From Zavarzinella sp. (GTDB taxonomy: Bacteria > Planctomycetota > Planctomycetia > Gemmatales > Gemmataceae): 64,000 nt of DNA. The stretch spans positions 1 to 64,000 of the forward strand of contig JAWKTI010000001.1 of the NCBI GenBank assembly GCA_041399155.1, read 5' to 3'. Position numbers and translations under genes: made by a program. The notes below the pieces were generated by a model that saw nothing but the letters and a program-made list of their open reading frames with translations, was not told where the DNA came from and did no database searches. The first letter of the stretch is position 1; each line of letters begins with the position of its first letter. Of this stretch, positions 1 to 9,198 are shown piece after piece.

Positions 1-132
1 TACCTGAAGACACTGGAAGATCAGGAAGCAGAAATGAAGAAACTGCATGAAGATCTGAAAGAGATGCAGGCCAAAGAAGCTACTTCCCGCAAATCTCTTG
101 ACAGCTACCTTGCGAATCTGACAGTGGAATAG
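1..132 (+). CDS. C-terminal end of a coiled-coil protein (partial)
   Basis: The window opens inside a gene: frame 1 is open from base 1 to a TAG at 130-132, giving 43 residues. The visible tail is highly charged (Glu, Lys, Asp) with leucines at heptad-like spacing, which fits a coiled coil. It ends in LANLTVE. No domain can be named from this fragment and the start lies outside the window. The next gene is on the opposite strand, so this is the end of a transcription unit. Confidence 0.6.
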   Translation, partial: YLKTLEDQEAEMKKLHEDLKEMQAKEATSRKSLDSYLANLTVE

Positions 133-217
133 GCAACGAGGTGATTTGATACTTACCTTTACAAGATTCGACTGGCAATATCATTGATACTGCATGAACC
201 CCCACCATACAGGCTGG

Positions 218-619
218 TTACAACAGGTACGGTGGGTCGTTTTCCAATTCATTTAACACCGCTTCAGCAACAAAGATGGGCACATCTGCTGTCACGGCAA
301 TTGCAATGGCATCGCTCGGGCGGCAATCTATTTCAACCAGTTCACCGTGTCGCTGCACCCGCAGACGGGCAAAATAAGTCTGGTCCTGCAAATCGTTAAT
401 GAGAATATCCTGAATCTCACCGCCCATATTTTCGATTGCATTCACCACCAGATCGTGGGTCAGCGGGCGCGAGGCAAAAACTTTTTTGATGCGACGCTCG
501 ATACTGTTGGCTTCGTAGCTCCCAATGACAATCGTAAAACTACGATCGCCATCGACCTCCCGCAGCACAATCAACTGCTTGTCGTTGATATCGGAAATGA
601 TAATTCGACGCAGTTCCAT
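218..619 (-). CDS. Bifunctional nuclease (BFN/DUF151) domain protein
   Basis: A 133-residue protein beginning MELRRIIISD. The frame could extend ten residues upstream, but family members start close to this ATG. The whole length fits the BFN (DUF151) family: a beta-rich start with VLREVDGDRSF, a central GSYEANSIERR segment, RPLTHDLVVNAIENMGGEI, and the hallmark ECRPSDAIAIAV-like stretch, here EIDCRPSDAIAIAVTADVP. Characterised BFN proteins have nuclease activity in vitro, and many bacterial members are uncharacterised. It is cytoplasmic, with no signal peptide. It lies 127 bases downstream of icd on the same strand, so it may be co-transcribed with it. Confidence 0.85.
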   Translation of the reverse strand: MELRRIIISDINDKQLIVLREVDGDRSFTIVIGSYEANSIERRIKKVFASRPLTHDLVVNAIENMGGEIQDILINDLQDQTYFARLRVQRHGELVEIDCRPSDAIAIAVTADVPIFVAEAVLNELENDPPYLL

Positions 620-746
620 TTGCACTGGCACAGCAGCATCCCCTGGCAACAGGATAGAAAATTATGGCAATTGTTTATTTTACTTGCTCCTACGTGGGCG
701 GGTCAAGCAACTGTTCATGGTGGGAGTCGAAATTACTCCCGGTGAA

Positions 747-2183
747 CTACTCCCCCTGACCCAGTGAGTAGCCTGGTGCCCCATCAAAGTAGTAAAGATT
801 TTCGGTTTTAATGATTTGCAGACCCGCGTGGGTGATGCGGTTCATCAATTCCAGGACCGTGGGGTAAGTAATTATTTGTCCTTTCTGGGTGAATCGGCAG
901 CGCCAGTGATCGGTGCAGAAGGTTTCCTTCATCCCTTCAGGAAACACTTTGACCCCACGGTTGGTGATCAGGATCAGCGATAAATCACCGGCGAGTGCCT
1001 GTAATTGACCGCCTAACACGTTTGGATCGCGGTGGGATTCATCCCATTTCAGGAAGATATCAACACCCACCAATTCCTGCTTGGTGGCTTTTGGCTGATA
1101 GGCTGGAATCCTGATCGGGTGGGGCTCATAAACAACTGGTTTCAATACGCCTGGCTTTTTACCCAGTCGTTTGATAATGGCTTCGGTAAAGTCTTTAGTA
1201 CCCACCTTGACTTCGCTCAGGCCATCGCGGTAGACATCGGCGGTATGGATACCATCTTCCAGAGTTACCAGCCAGGCATTCTTAATTTTTTCTGCGGTGG
1301 GGCCGTATCCCAGATGCACCAGCATCTGAATGGCGGCCTGCAACAATCCCGATGGATTTGCAACATCTTTTCCGGCGATGTCCGGTGCGGAGCCGTGCAC
1401 CGCTTCGAACATGGCAGTATTGTGGCCGATGTTGGCAGACCCTGCCAGACCAATAGAGCCAGCCACCTGGGCCGCGATATCGGAAAGAATATCCCCATAG
1501 AGGTTTAAGGTAACAATGACATCAAATGTTTCCGGCTGGGCAGCAAGGCGTGCCGCACCGATATCGATAATCTGGTGATCGTTCTTGATTTCCGGGTATT
1601 CTGCCGCAATTTCATCAAACACCTGATGGAACAGCCCATCGGTGATCTTCATAATGTTGTCTTTCGTCATGCAGGTGACTTTTTTACGACCGTAGGCTTT
1701 GGCGTATTCAAAGGCATAACGAACGATATTTTCGCACCCTGGGCGGCTGATTACCTTCAGCACCTGGGTTACTTCCGGCGTCTGGCGGTGCTCAATTCCC
1801 GCGTACAGGTCTTCTTCATTTTCCCGCACAATCACCAGATTCATGCCCGGGTGGGACGAGGACACGAACGGACTGTACGATTTGCAGGGACGAACGTTGG
1901 CAAACAGGTTCAGCGTTTTGCGAATGGTGACATTGACGCTTTTAAACCCTTTCCCCTGAGGGGTAGTCAGTGGGCTTTTCAGAAAACAGCTGTTTTTTCG
2001 CAAAAACTCCCACGCTTCGTTGGGAATGCCGGAGGTGATCCCTTTTTCATAAATCGACTGGCCAATTTCAATCACGTCATATTCCAGCGGTGCCTCTGCT
2101 GCTGCCAGAATATCCATCGTTGATTGCATGATTTCTGGGCCAATACCATCCCCAGGTGCGACGGTAATTCTTGTTTTCGTCAT
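747..2183 (-). CDS. icd: Isocitrate dehydrogenase (NADP-type, long form)
   Basis: 478 residues, starting ATG with MTKTRITVAPGDGIGPEI, the usual N-terminus of the isocitrate/isopropylmalate dehydrogenase superfamily. Substrate-site features include SVNVTIRKTLNLFANVRP, with the S-x-N-x-x-x-R pattern near residue 85-95, and ENEEDLYAGIEHR near 120-132. The metal-binding segment LNLYGDILSDIAAQ and the cofactor loop AMFEAVHGSAPDIAGK follow. A C-terminal extension of about 140 residues beyond the core matches the long bacterial form seen in Thermus and Rickettsia rather than the E. coli form. It catalyses oxidative decarboxylation of isocitrate to 2-oxoglutarate in the TCA cycle. NADP specificity is inferred from subfamily, not proven here. 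Confidence 0.92.
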   Translation of the reverse strand: MTKTRITVAPGDGIGPEIMQSTMDILAAAEAPLEYDVIEIGQSIYEKGITSGIPNEAWEFLRKNSCFLKSPLTTPQGKGFKSVNVTIRKTLNLFANVRPCKSYSPFVSSSHPGMNLVIVRENEEDLYAGIEHRQTPEVTQVLKVISRPGCENIVRYAFEYAKAYGRKKVTCMTKDNIMKITDGLFHQVFDEIAAEYPEIKNDHQIIDIGAARLAAQPETFDVIVTLNLYGDILSDIAAQVAGSIGLAGSANIGHNTAMFEAVHGSAPDIAGKDVANPSGLLQAAIQMLVHLGYGPTAEKIKNAWLVTLEDGIHTADVYRDGLSEVKVGTKDFTEAIIKRLGKKPGVLKPVVYEPHPIRIPAYQPKATKQELVGVDIFLKWDESHRDPNVLGGQLQALAGDLSLILITNRGVKVFPEGMKETFCTDHWRCRFTQKGQIITYPTVLELMNRITHAGLQIIKTENLYYFDGAPGYSLGQGE

Positions 2184-2275
2184 GGTGCGTCTCTCTTATT
2201 CCATAATCAAAAATCATAATATTGCGATATCGCTGTTCATCGATATTGCAATGTCCACGTAATATCATCCAGGCA

Positions 2276-2716
2276 CTATGTGCCAGGCCAGATTCTCATG
2301 CTGAAGCATGCCAGGTCTACTTCATCCAGCTTATCCTGTTCGGATGCCTGAAATCGTTCGACGGATACATCCAGAAAGCCCCAGATGCTGGTGGGATCGC
2401 CCGAAGTATCATTGCCACGTGCGTCGACTTCCGCTTCCAGCGACCAGTGCCACAATCGCCTTTCCTGTTTTGTGGAAGAACCGTCTTCCTGCCAGCCTTT
2501 CATAATTCTTTCAATCATTAATAGGCTCTCATGGGCTGGTTTTTCCGCACTGATGTGCAGGAGAAGTTCCGCGTCGGCCTCTTCATATTTCACATTAGAA
2601 ATTGCCCGAATCGAATCGAACAGGCGGTGCTCCAGCATGCTGGCACGCCAGGGGGAGAGTAAAGAATAAGTTACTCGTTCTGCTTCAATCGAAATTCCGT
2701 ACAGCTTTAGTTTCAT
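2276..2716 (-). CDS. Hypothetical protein downstream of the PLP enzyme
   Basis: 146 residues if started at the ATG at 2716 (MKLKLYGISIEAERV). An upstream TTG would overlap the preceding gene by 17 bases, so the ATG start, 13 bases after the stop of the PLP enzyme, is preferred. No signal peptide or membrane segment is visible. Composition is that of a real soluble protein, rich in Glu with spread tryptophans (WRASM, WHWSLEAE, IWGFLDV). I do not recognise a family. The tight spacing suggests co-transcription with the trans-sulfuration-type enzyme upstream, but no functional link can be read from the sequence. Confidence 0.6.
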   Translation of the reverse strand: MKLKLYGISIEAERVTYSLLSPWRASMLEHRLFDSIRAISNVKYEEADAELLLHISAEKPAHESLLMIERIMKGWQEDGSSTKQERRLWHWSLEAEVDARGNDTSGDPTSIWGFLDVSVERFQASEQDKLDEVDLACFSMRIWPGT

Positions 2717-2729
2717 GGTGGGTGTTGGT

Positions 2730-3896
2730 TTAACTTTCCTTTGCAACAGAACAAGTGCTCAAAGCACGCGAAAACAAATCCTGAATGTGTGACAATGGTT
2801 CAATGCCCACAGAAATCCGGAGCAAACCTTCCGTAATTCCTTGCTGGTGCTTGCTTTCGGCCGATTCGTACCGGTGGGAAGTCGCCCACGGATAGCTGAT
2901 CGTGGTGGTACAGTCCCCCAGTGATGGGCAAAATGGCACGTTACCCGCACGAATGAAATGATCTACACCCGCCCGCCCCGTGGTGAGTTCGCAGCATAGC
3001 ATGTAGCCCGCATGCCCACCCAGTGTTTGCTGGCATAATTGATAGTCGGCGTGCGTGGGCAATCCAGGGTAGTGTACTTTGGCAATTCCGGGTTGCTGCT
3101 GCAGCCATTCGGCTAATTGCTGGGCATTCTGTTCCGATTGCTGGTAGCGCAACGCCAAAGTAGGCAATGAACGGGTGCAGAGCCAGCTTTCAAACGGATT
3201 GCCGGCAAAGCCCCAGACACTTCGCACTTCTGCCATCGTCGTTTTCAGGTTCAAGTCGTCCGCCAGCACCGCACCAAGGGTGACATCGGCGTGGCCGCTG
3301 ATCAGTTTCGTTAAGCTTTCCACCACAATATCTGCACCCACAGCAGTGGGGCGATAGCCAATTGGTGTGCTGAATGTATTATCGACGATCAATTTCCCAC
3401 CTGCTGCGTGTGTGGCACTTGCAAGGCGGGGGATATCTGCAATTCGCACCATCGGATTCGAAATGGTTTCCACAATCACCGCATCAACAGGTGTTTTCAG
3501 TGCGGCCTCCCACTTCGCAGGGTGGGTGATATCCATATATTCCGTGGTAATACCAAATTTCCCTAAGTGCTTACTGAGCAACTGGTTAGTGCGTCCATAA
3601 AGCTGATCGCTTGCTACAATGCGTCGCGTCGCACCGAGGCACCCTAACAACGCAACGCTGATCGCAGCCATGCCCGAACTGGTCACCAGGCACCACCCGG
3701 TGTGGTGCAGTGCGGCAAGTTGCTGTTCCAGCAGTTCCCCGTTCGGATGATTGTCGCGTGCGTAAAAATAGCCGCGTTCTTCGTACCTGGCGATCCGTTC
3801 AAAGGCGTCCAGATCACTGACCTGAAAGACGCTCGACATGGTGATCGGTGGGGATAAAGGCACCGAACTGCCTGCAGAATAAGAACTTGCGTTCAA
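2730..3896 (-). CDS. Cys/Met-metabolism PLP-dependent enzyme (cystathionine synthase/lyase type)
   Basis: 388 residues, the family's usual length. The PLP-binding lysine is in VVESLTKLISGHADV at residue 197, within the canonical S-x-T-K motif. The phosphate-binding VTSSGMAAIS lies near residue 72-81 and the cofactor Asp in IVDNTFSTP near 170-178. The DNHPNGELLEQQLAALHH stretch is the family's substrate-entrance helix. Members act as cystathionine gamma-synthase, beta- or gamma-lyase, or O-acetylhomoserine sulfhydrylase. The sequence alone does not decide which, so no symbol is given. It is cytoplasmic. It is divergent from the damaged gene at 3930, with only 33 bases between them. Confidence 0.88.
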   Translation of the reverse strand: MNASSYSAGSSVPLSPPITMSSVFQVSDLDAFERIARYEERGYFYARDNHPNGELLEQQLAALHHTGWCLVTSSGMAAISVALLGCLGATRRIVASDQLYGRTNQLLSKHLGKFGITTEYMDITHPAKWEAALKTPVDAVIVETISNPMVRIADIPRLASATHAAGGKLIVDNTFSTPIGYRPTAVGADIVVESLTKLISGHADVTLGAVLADDLNLKTTMAEVRSVWGFAGNPFESWLCTRSLPTLALRYQQSEQNAQQLAEWLQQQPGIAKVHYPGLPTHADYQLCQQTLGGHAGYMLCCELTTGRAGVDHFIRAGNVPFCPSLGDCTTTISYPWATSHRYESAESKHQQGITEGLLRISVGIEPLSHIQDLFSRALSTCSVAKES

Positions 3897-3929
3897 AGAA
3901 TCTCTCCCACGATCATTGATTGTCCGATT

Positions 3930-4690
3930 TTGGCTTGTTTGCTGTGTGCGGAAGCATTTTCAGAAATTGTATGCTTTTTCCCCACCATTCATGAGTGGGG
4001 GTGGGAACGATTCAGCGGTTTTCGCGATGATTTCCGGTCTCTTTTTGCCGGAGCACCCACCCAACTGATCGAGGCGATTCGGAGTTTGAAAGGCGGTGGC
4101 ATCGTCACTGTGGAAGTTCATCCGAAAGGATTTGGCGAAAAAGAACGACTGCTGATCCGTTACGACAGCAACTACCCCCACCGACGTTGGACCACATTAC
4201 CACGAGGATTTTCGGATCGAACCATCGATATATTACGCAAAGAATTCAACAGTTTATCCGTGGTTGTGCGTCATCAGGCGATGTTAGCAGCAGCAAAATT
4301 TCCTACACTTGAAGAGAATCTTCGTGCAGGTATGCGGCTGGAGAAATACATAGAAATTAATGAAAATTCATTCATAAAACCCGTAGCCGCCACCGCCCAA
4401 CCAAGGCAAAGCCACCTCGCACACCACAATTGGTGGGAACGAAGTGGGAGGGAAATATCTTCCACGAAACAGGTTATTTTCAATTTGAAGCAGATGGTAA
4501 GGCACGTTATGTGAAAACCGAAGGTGGGGGATACGATTTCACTTACCAGCAGGACGGCACGAAAATTTCGCTACGCATTTATAACGGCTATACTTGGTTT
4601 GAAGGCCAGATCATTCAGGATGTGATCGAAGGGAAATTAATGCAGCAATCAGGTACCACAGGTGATGGCAAATACACCAAATCGCCCTGA
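3930..4690 (+). pseudogene. Broken hypothetical gene: two frames joined near 4380-4430
   Basis: Two partly overlapping frames read as one damaged gene. Frame 3930-4514 gives an open, protein-like stretch (FSGFRDDFRSLFAG ... LRKEFNSLSVVVRHQAML) but has no convincing ATG start; its first codon is TTG and the first residues look random. At about 4380-4430 the protein-like signal changes frame. The downstream frame, open from before 4376 to 4690, contains a Pro/Lys linker and then VGTKWEGNIFHETGYFQFEA and YTWFEGQIIQDVIEGKL. This resembles the small beta-barrel tail domains seen at the ends of planctomycete proteins. A frameshift and a damaged 5' end are inferred. A sequencing error in the A-run near 4376-4379 is an alternative. 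No function can be named. Confidence 0.5.
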
Positions 4691-4814
4691 TTGCCCAATT
4701 TCTCTAACCAATCTAGTGTAAAATAGTTTCCTTTCTGTGGAAATTCTTCCAACATAATAGGTGCGATTACTGTTGTATAATAACAAGAACGACGTAACGG
4801 GAGGTAGATACATC

Positions 4815-6047
4815 GTGGATCGAACAAAATGGATCTTGGCCAGCTTGTTTACCATGACCATGGGAATGCTGTTGGCGAACAGTCCCATGATCGCACAGGA
4901 CAAAAAAGATCCCCCAAAGGTGTTGCAGAATGACAAAGGGGAGAAAGTTGGTATTAAAACCAACGATGGGTTGAGCCTGGGTGGTCTTTGGTTTCCGGCA
5001 AGCTCGAAAGAGGAAAAGCGAAATAAAGAACCAGACGCCGTGATTATGATGCCTGATTTTGGCCACGAAGTATATTCCAAGCACCAAGGCTGGGATATGC
5101 GGTGGGTCAATATGGCAGAAAAAATCAGCCAGAAAGGGTTTGGCGTACTCCTGTTTGATTGGCGAGGCCACGGCATGAGCGGGCCCGATATTGGCACCCG
5201 GATTTTCACGGGTCAGCGTCAGACATTGTTTGAAAAAGATCTGGCGAATCGCAACCAGTGGGGCGCGGCGGTCACTACGATTGATGCCATCGATTGCAAA
5301 TACTTTAAGCCAAACTATTGGCCATTCCTGTTTAACGATCTGGCAGCAGCACGCTACTATCTGGATCAGAAAAACGATAATCAGGCAGTAAACTCCGGTC
5401 GAATCTGGATTGTGACGGAAGGTCGGGCGGCACACTTTGCTTCCGGATTCATTGCATCAGAATTTCGCAGAAATTCGGTCTATACCCCCAATAACCTGAC
5501 TGCGGTGGCTAACTCCGAACCAGCAGGTGTTGATTATGCAGGCTTGGTGGCACTATCGTTCAATATTTCGGCATCGACACCCAAATACACCCCGAATGCC
5601 GCCGCCATGACCACGAAAGCGGCTTCCAGCACCTTCAACTACAACCATCGAGTTGGTTCTGCGGATCCTTATCACCAGCGCTGTGTAAACCATATGAACG
5701 ATCGTCTGGCAGCTTTGCTGATTTATGCCGAGAAAGATACTGTTGGGAAGAACACGTCGAATCAAATTATGAATCGCCTGCACCAGTTCCGTGGCACGCC
5801 GAAACAGATCGAAGCAGAGCGTAAGGAACGGTTCAAGTGGGTAGAATCGGTGAAAGGTGCCAAGAACCTGACCGGTATCGACCTGATCAGCGATGATCTG
5901 GGCACGATGCAACTGATCGAAACCTTCATGGAAAAAGCTCCTGAAGCACAGGCATTGGGCAAAAATATTCTCGAACGCAATGCCAAAGAAGCCCCATCTC
6001 AATTACCAGTTCGGTTCAATACGATTCTGTATGGATTGGGTAATTAA
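4815..6047 (+). CDS. Secreted alpha/beta-hydrolase-like protein
   Basis: The GTG at 4815 is chosen because GGGAGG lies about ten bases upstream and a signal peptide follows directly (MDRTKWILASLFTMTMGMLL, cleavage after an alanine near PMIAQ). The mature protein of about 380 residues has an alpha/beta-hydrolase opening: a beta-strand with AVIMMPDFGHEV (oxyanion region) and FGVLLFDWRGHGMSG, the strand-4 signature. The expected nucleophile elbow G-x-S-x-G is not visible; the equivalent position reads VTEGRAAHFASGF. The enzyme may therefore be inactive or use another nucleophile. It stands alone, between the damaged gene and trpC. The substrate is unknown. Confidence 0.7.
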   Translation: MDRTKWILASLFTMTMGMLLANSPMIAQDKKDPPKVLQNDKGEKVGIKTNDGLSLGGLWFPASSKEEKRNKEPDAVIMMPDFGHEVYSKHQGWDMRWVNMAEKISQKGFGVLLFDWRGHGMSGPDIGTRIFTGQRQTLFEKDLANRNQWGAAVTTIDAIDCKYFKPNYWPFLFNDLAAARYYLDQKNDNQAVNSGRIWIVTEGRAAHFASGFIASEFRRNSVYTPNNLTAVANSEPAGVDYAGLVALSFNISASTPKYTPNAAAMTTKAASSTFNYNHRVGSADPYHQRCVNHMNDRLAALLIYAEKDTVGKNTSNQIMNRLHQFRGTPKQIEAERKERFKWVESVKGAKNLTGIDLISDDLGTMQLIETFMEKAPEAQALGKNILERNAKEAPSQLPVRFNTILYGLGN

Positions 6048-6133
6048 CCCAATCAGTTTTCAGCCCCCAGCCATCTCACGAAGTTAACCACCACTCGTTG
6101 AACTGAACGAAAAATTCCAATAATCTAGTGGTG

Positions 6134-6913
6134 ATGAATATCCTCGACCAAATTGTTCAGCACAAACTGCAGGAAATTGCTGTAGCGAAAGAGCTTACGT
6201 CCGAAAATGAGCTTGCAGCCCGATGCAAAGACCTGCCCCAAGTGCGTGATTTTGCCGCCGCACTATTGCAGCACCCAATCGGAATTATTGCCGAAGTAAA
6301 AAAGGCATCCCCGTCGGCGGGTATCATTCGGGCAGATTTTCATCCCGTTGAGATTGCTCAAACGTACCAGCGTGCGGGGGCAGATTGCCTCAGCGTGCTG
6401 ACCGATGAACATTTCTTTCAAGGCCACCTGCAATACCTGGTGGACATTCGTAAGTCAGTTGAAATTCCAATCTTACGCAAAGAATTTATTCTGGATCGCT
6501 ACCAGTTACTTGAAGCGCGTTCCGCAGGAGCAGATGCGGTTCTGTTGATTGCCGAAATTCTGCCCGACAATCGCCTAACAGAGTTATACCATCAAGCAGT
6601 GGAACTGGGCCTGCAGGTGCTGGTGGAACTCCACGATGCGGAACAACTCGAACGGGTGGTGGCCTGTGGCACTCGCCTGATTGGGATCAACAATCGAGAC
6701 TTGCGCACATTCACCACGCGACTGGATCACACCATTGACCTGCTGGGTGCCATTCCAGCGGATCGGGTGGTGATCAGTGAAAGTGGTATCCGCACCCACG
6801 CCGACCTGGTGCGATTGCAGCACGCAGGTGCACGTGGGGTGCTGGTGGGAGAATCGCTGATGCGGGCACCCGATATTGCGAAAGCACTGCTTGAATTACA
6901 CCAACGTGTGTAA
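6134..6913 (+). CDS. trpC: Indole-3-glycerol phosphate synthase
   Basis: 259 residues as a single-domain TrpC. Two GTG codons precede the ATG at 6134; the ATG is preferred, giving MNILDQIVQHKLQEI. Diagnostic motifs are IIAEVKKASPSAG (catalytic Lys and phosphate region), ILRKEFILDRYQ with the second essential Lys, VLVELHDAEQLE, INNRDLRTF and VVISESGI, plus the C-terminal phosphate-binding VLVGESLMRA. It closes the indole ring of indole-glycerol phosphate from CdRP in tryptophan biosynthesis. No other trp gene is in the window, so the pathway is scattered in this genome or elsewhere in an operon. It is convergent with thrS, 26 bases apart. Confidence 0.95.
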   Translation: MNILDQIVQHKLQEIAVAKELTSENELAARCKDLPQVRDFAAALLQHPIGIIAEVKKASPSAGIIRADFHPVEIAQTYQRAGADCLSVLTDEHFFQGHLQYLVDIRKSVEIPILRKEFILDRYQLLEARSAGADAVLLIAEILPDNRLTELYHQAVELGLQVLVELHDAEQLERVVACGTRLIGINNRDLRTFTTRLDHTIDLLGAIPADRVVISESGIRTHADLVRLQHAGARGVLVGESLMRAPDIAKALLELHQRV

Positions 6914-6939
6914 GCAACATACCAAAAAACCAGAATCAA

Positions 6940-9198
6940 TTACTCTGCGTACTTCGCTTCATTATCCGACAGTCCTGCAGTGGCGGTGCTGATCCGTTTG
7001 ATCGTCTTTTCCGATACTTCCTGCTGCAGTCGTGCAATCAATTCTGAAACCGAAACAGATCCCACATCGCGTTGTTTGAAGTCGGCAATCGATTCATCAC
7101 GCAGCGAAACCGTCTGGGTGGCCATTTCCTTTTCGCCCACCACCAGCAGATACGGAATTTTCTCCATTGAACCATCGCGGATCTTCGCACCGATTTTCTC
7201 GGAACGATAATCCCCGGTAACGCGGAAGCCCGCTTCCCGCAGTTGCTGTTCAATCTGCTGGGCATACTCCACAAACTTTTCACTGATCGTCAGCAACCGT
7301 GCCTGTTCTGGTGCCAGCCACAGTGGGAACATTCCAGCAAAATGTTCAATCAAAATACCACAGAACCGTTCCATACTGCCGAACGGTGCCCGGTGAATCA
7401 TCACGGGGCGGTGCTTCAGATTGTCCGCACCGGTGTATTCCAGATCGAAACGGTTGGGAAGGTTGTAGTCCAACTGCACCGTGCCAAGCTGCCAATCGCG
7501 ACCAATACAATCACGCACAATGAAGTCGATCTTGGGCCCGTAAAACGCAGCTTCCCCCACACCAATGGAGTAGTTCAGATCGAGTTTCTTCACCGTATCC
7601 AGCAGAATCTTCTCTGCGTTATCCCACAGTTCGCTGGCACCAACATACTTGCTGCTGCCAGGTTCCCGCACACTTACCCGTACTCGGTAGTCGTTCAGGC
7701 TCAAGGTCCGCAGCACCAGCAGCACCAGATCAATGTTGGCAATCAATTCACTTTCGATCTGCTCCGGCATCATAAACAAGTGGGCATCGTCCTGGGTAAA
7801 CCCACGCACGCGGGTCAGGCCGCCAAGTTCGCCCGATTGTTCGAAGCGGTAGACAGTTCCAAACTCTGCCAGCCGCACCGGCAGATCTCGGTAGCTGCGT
7901 GGCTGCGCCTTATAAATCTGGATGTGGTGGGGACAGTTCATCGGCTTCAAGAGATAGCCTTCCTGTCCTTGCAGCCAATCGGTCAGGCACTTCAGCTTTC
8001 CTTCTGAAGTAGTCTGTTCGCGATAGCTCAACCACAGCGTGCGGGCATCCAGTACCACCTGACCCCAGGGATATTGGGCATTGTCATCATCCCCACTGGG
8101 GTATTCACCCCTGGTATACGATTCCAGATAATCCAGAAACGCCTTTTCCCGATCTTCCGGCAGTTGTTTTTTCTCCAGCAGCGTTAACCAGCTATCGATG
8201 GTCTGTGCCAGCGGATTCATAAACAGTGCGGGGTACTGGGCATCGCGGTAGTAGGGAAAATGCCCACTGGTGCGATAGAGATCCAACCGCCCGATGTGGG
8301 GGGTATAAACCGGCTGATACCCACGTTTCAACAATTCATCTTTGATGAAGGTTTCCAGTTGCCCACGGACAATGGAACCTTTCGGCATCCACAGAATCAG
8401 CCCCTGGCCAGCATCCTGGCTGATAGTAAACAGCTTCAGTTGTTTGCCCAGCACGCGGTGGTCGCGTTTCTTCGCTTCTTCCAGTTGGGTCAGGTACTGG
8501 GTTAATTCTTTCTCGTTGAAAAACGCAGTGGCGTACAGGCGTTGCAACTGCTTCCGTTTGGAATCGCCTTTCCAATAGGCACCTGCAATGTTCAACAGTT
8601 TGAATGCCCCCACCTTACCTGCATGATGGATGTGGGGCCCACGGCACAGGTCGATGAACTCCCCCTGCCGATAGAAGCTCAGCTTGCCATACTTCGCAAG
8701 CTCCTCTTCGACGTGCTCCACCTTGTAGGTCTGGTTCAGTTCGGCACACAACGCCTTGCCTTCTTCCACTGAACGTTCGAAACGCTCGAAAGGCTCCTGC
8801 TCCTTGATGATTTTCTTCATCTCGGCTTCGATCCTGGGGAAATCATTTTCCGTGATCGGGATTTCGCTGTCGATGTCGTAGTAAAACCCATTCGCCAGTG
8901 CGGGGCCAAAGGCCAACTTGACATTGGGAAACAACCGCATCACCGCACGTGCCATGATGTGGGCGGATGAGTGTCGCAGCACTTCCAGCGATTCCGTGTC
9001 TTTGTCGGTAAGAATCTGGAAGTTGAGCTGTTCGCCATCAGTGGTCAATTCTTTTGTCAGATCGACCACTTCGCCATTTACTTTGGCAGCGATGGCTGCC
9101 TGAGCCAGGCGTTTTCCAATACTTTCTGCCACATCCAGCGGGCGAACACCCGGGGGTACCTGACGCTCAGAGCCATCAGGCATACGTAACGTGATCAT
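6940..9198 (-). CDS. thrS: Threonyl-tRNA synthetase with an insertion
   Basis: 752 residues from the ATG at 9198 (MITLRMPDGSERQV); the upstream 14 codons lack the family start. Domains in order are TGS (1-62), editing/second additional domain (about 70-230, with HSSAHIMARAV), class II catalytic core (about 250-640), and anticodon-binding domain (about 650-752). Motif 2 and zinc-site residues are seen in YLLKPMNCPHHIQIYK (Cys 422) and in MIHRAPFGSMERF. The usual length is about 640. The extra is a block of roughly 85 residues at about 325-412, between SGHFPYYRDAQYP and EGYLLKPMNC. It charges tRNA-Thr in the cytoplasm. Confidence 0.95.
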   Translation of the reverse strand: MITLRMPDGSERQVPPGVRPLDVAESIGKRLAQAAIAAKVNGEVVDLTKELTTDGEQLNFQILTDKDTESLEVLRHSSAHIMARAVMRLFPNVKLAFGPALANGFYYDIDSEIPITENDFPRIEAEMKKIIKEQEPFERFERSVEEGKALCAELNQTYKVEHVEEELAKYGKLSFYRQGEFIDLCRGPHIHHAGKVGAFKLLNIAGAYWKGDSKRKQLQRLYATAFFNEKELTQYLTQLEEAKKRDHRVLGKQLKLFTISQDAGQGLILWMPKGSIVRGQLETFIKDELLKRGYQPVYTPHIGRLDLYRTSGHFPYYRDAQYPALFMNPLAQTIDSWLTLLEKKQLPEDREKAFLDYLESYTRGEYPSGDDDNAQYPWGQVVLDARTLWLSYREQTTSEGKLKCLTDWLQGQEGYLLKPMNCPHHIQIYKAQPRSYRDLPVRLAEFGTVYRFEQSGELGGLTRVRGFTQDDAHLFMMPEQIESELIANIDLVLLVLRTLSLNDYRVRVSVREPGSSKYVGASELWDNAEKILLDTVKKLDLNYSIGVGEAAFYGPKIDFIVRDCIGRDWQLGTVQLDYNLPNRFDLEYTGADNLKHRPVMIHRAPFGSMERFCGILIEHFAGMFPLWLAPEQARLLTISEKFVEYAQQIEQQLREAGFRVTGDYRSEKIGAKIRDGSMEKIPYLLVVGEKEMATQTVSLRDESIADFKQRDVGSVSVSELIARLQQEVSEKTIKRISTATAGLSDNEAKYAE

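Noticed and set aside
1575..2123. 182-codon plus-strand ORF
   Set aside because: Antisense to isocitrate dehydrogenase.
7243..8007. Long plus-strand ORF (254 codons) opposite thrS
   Set aside because: It lies wholly antisense to the well-conserved thrS and its translation has no family-like pattern; a shadow of biased codon use.
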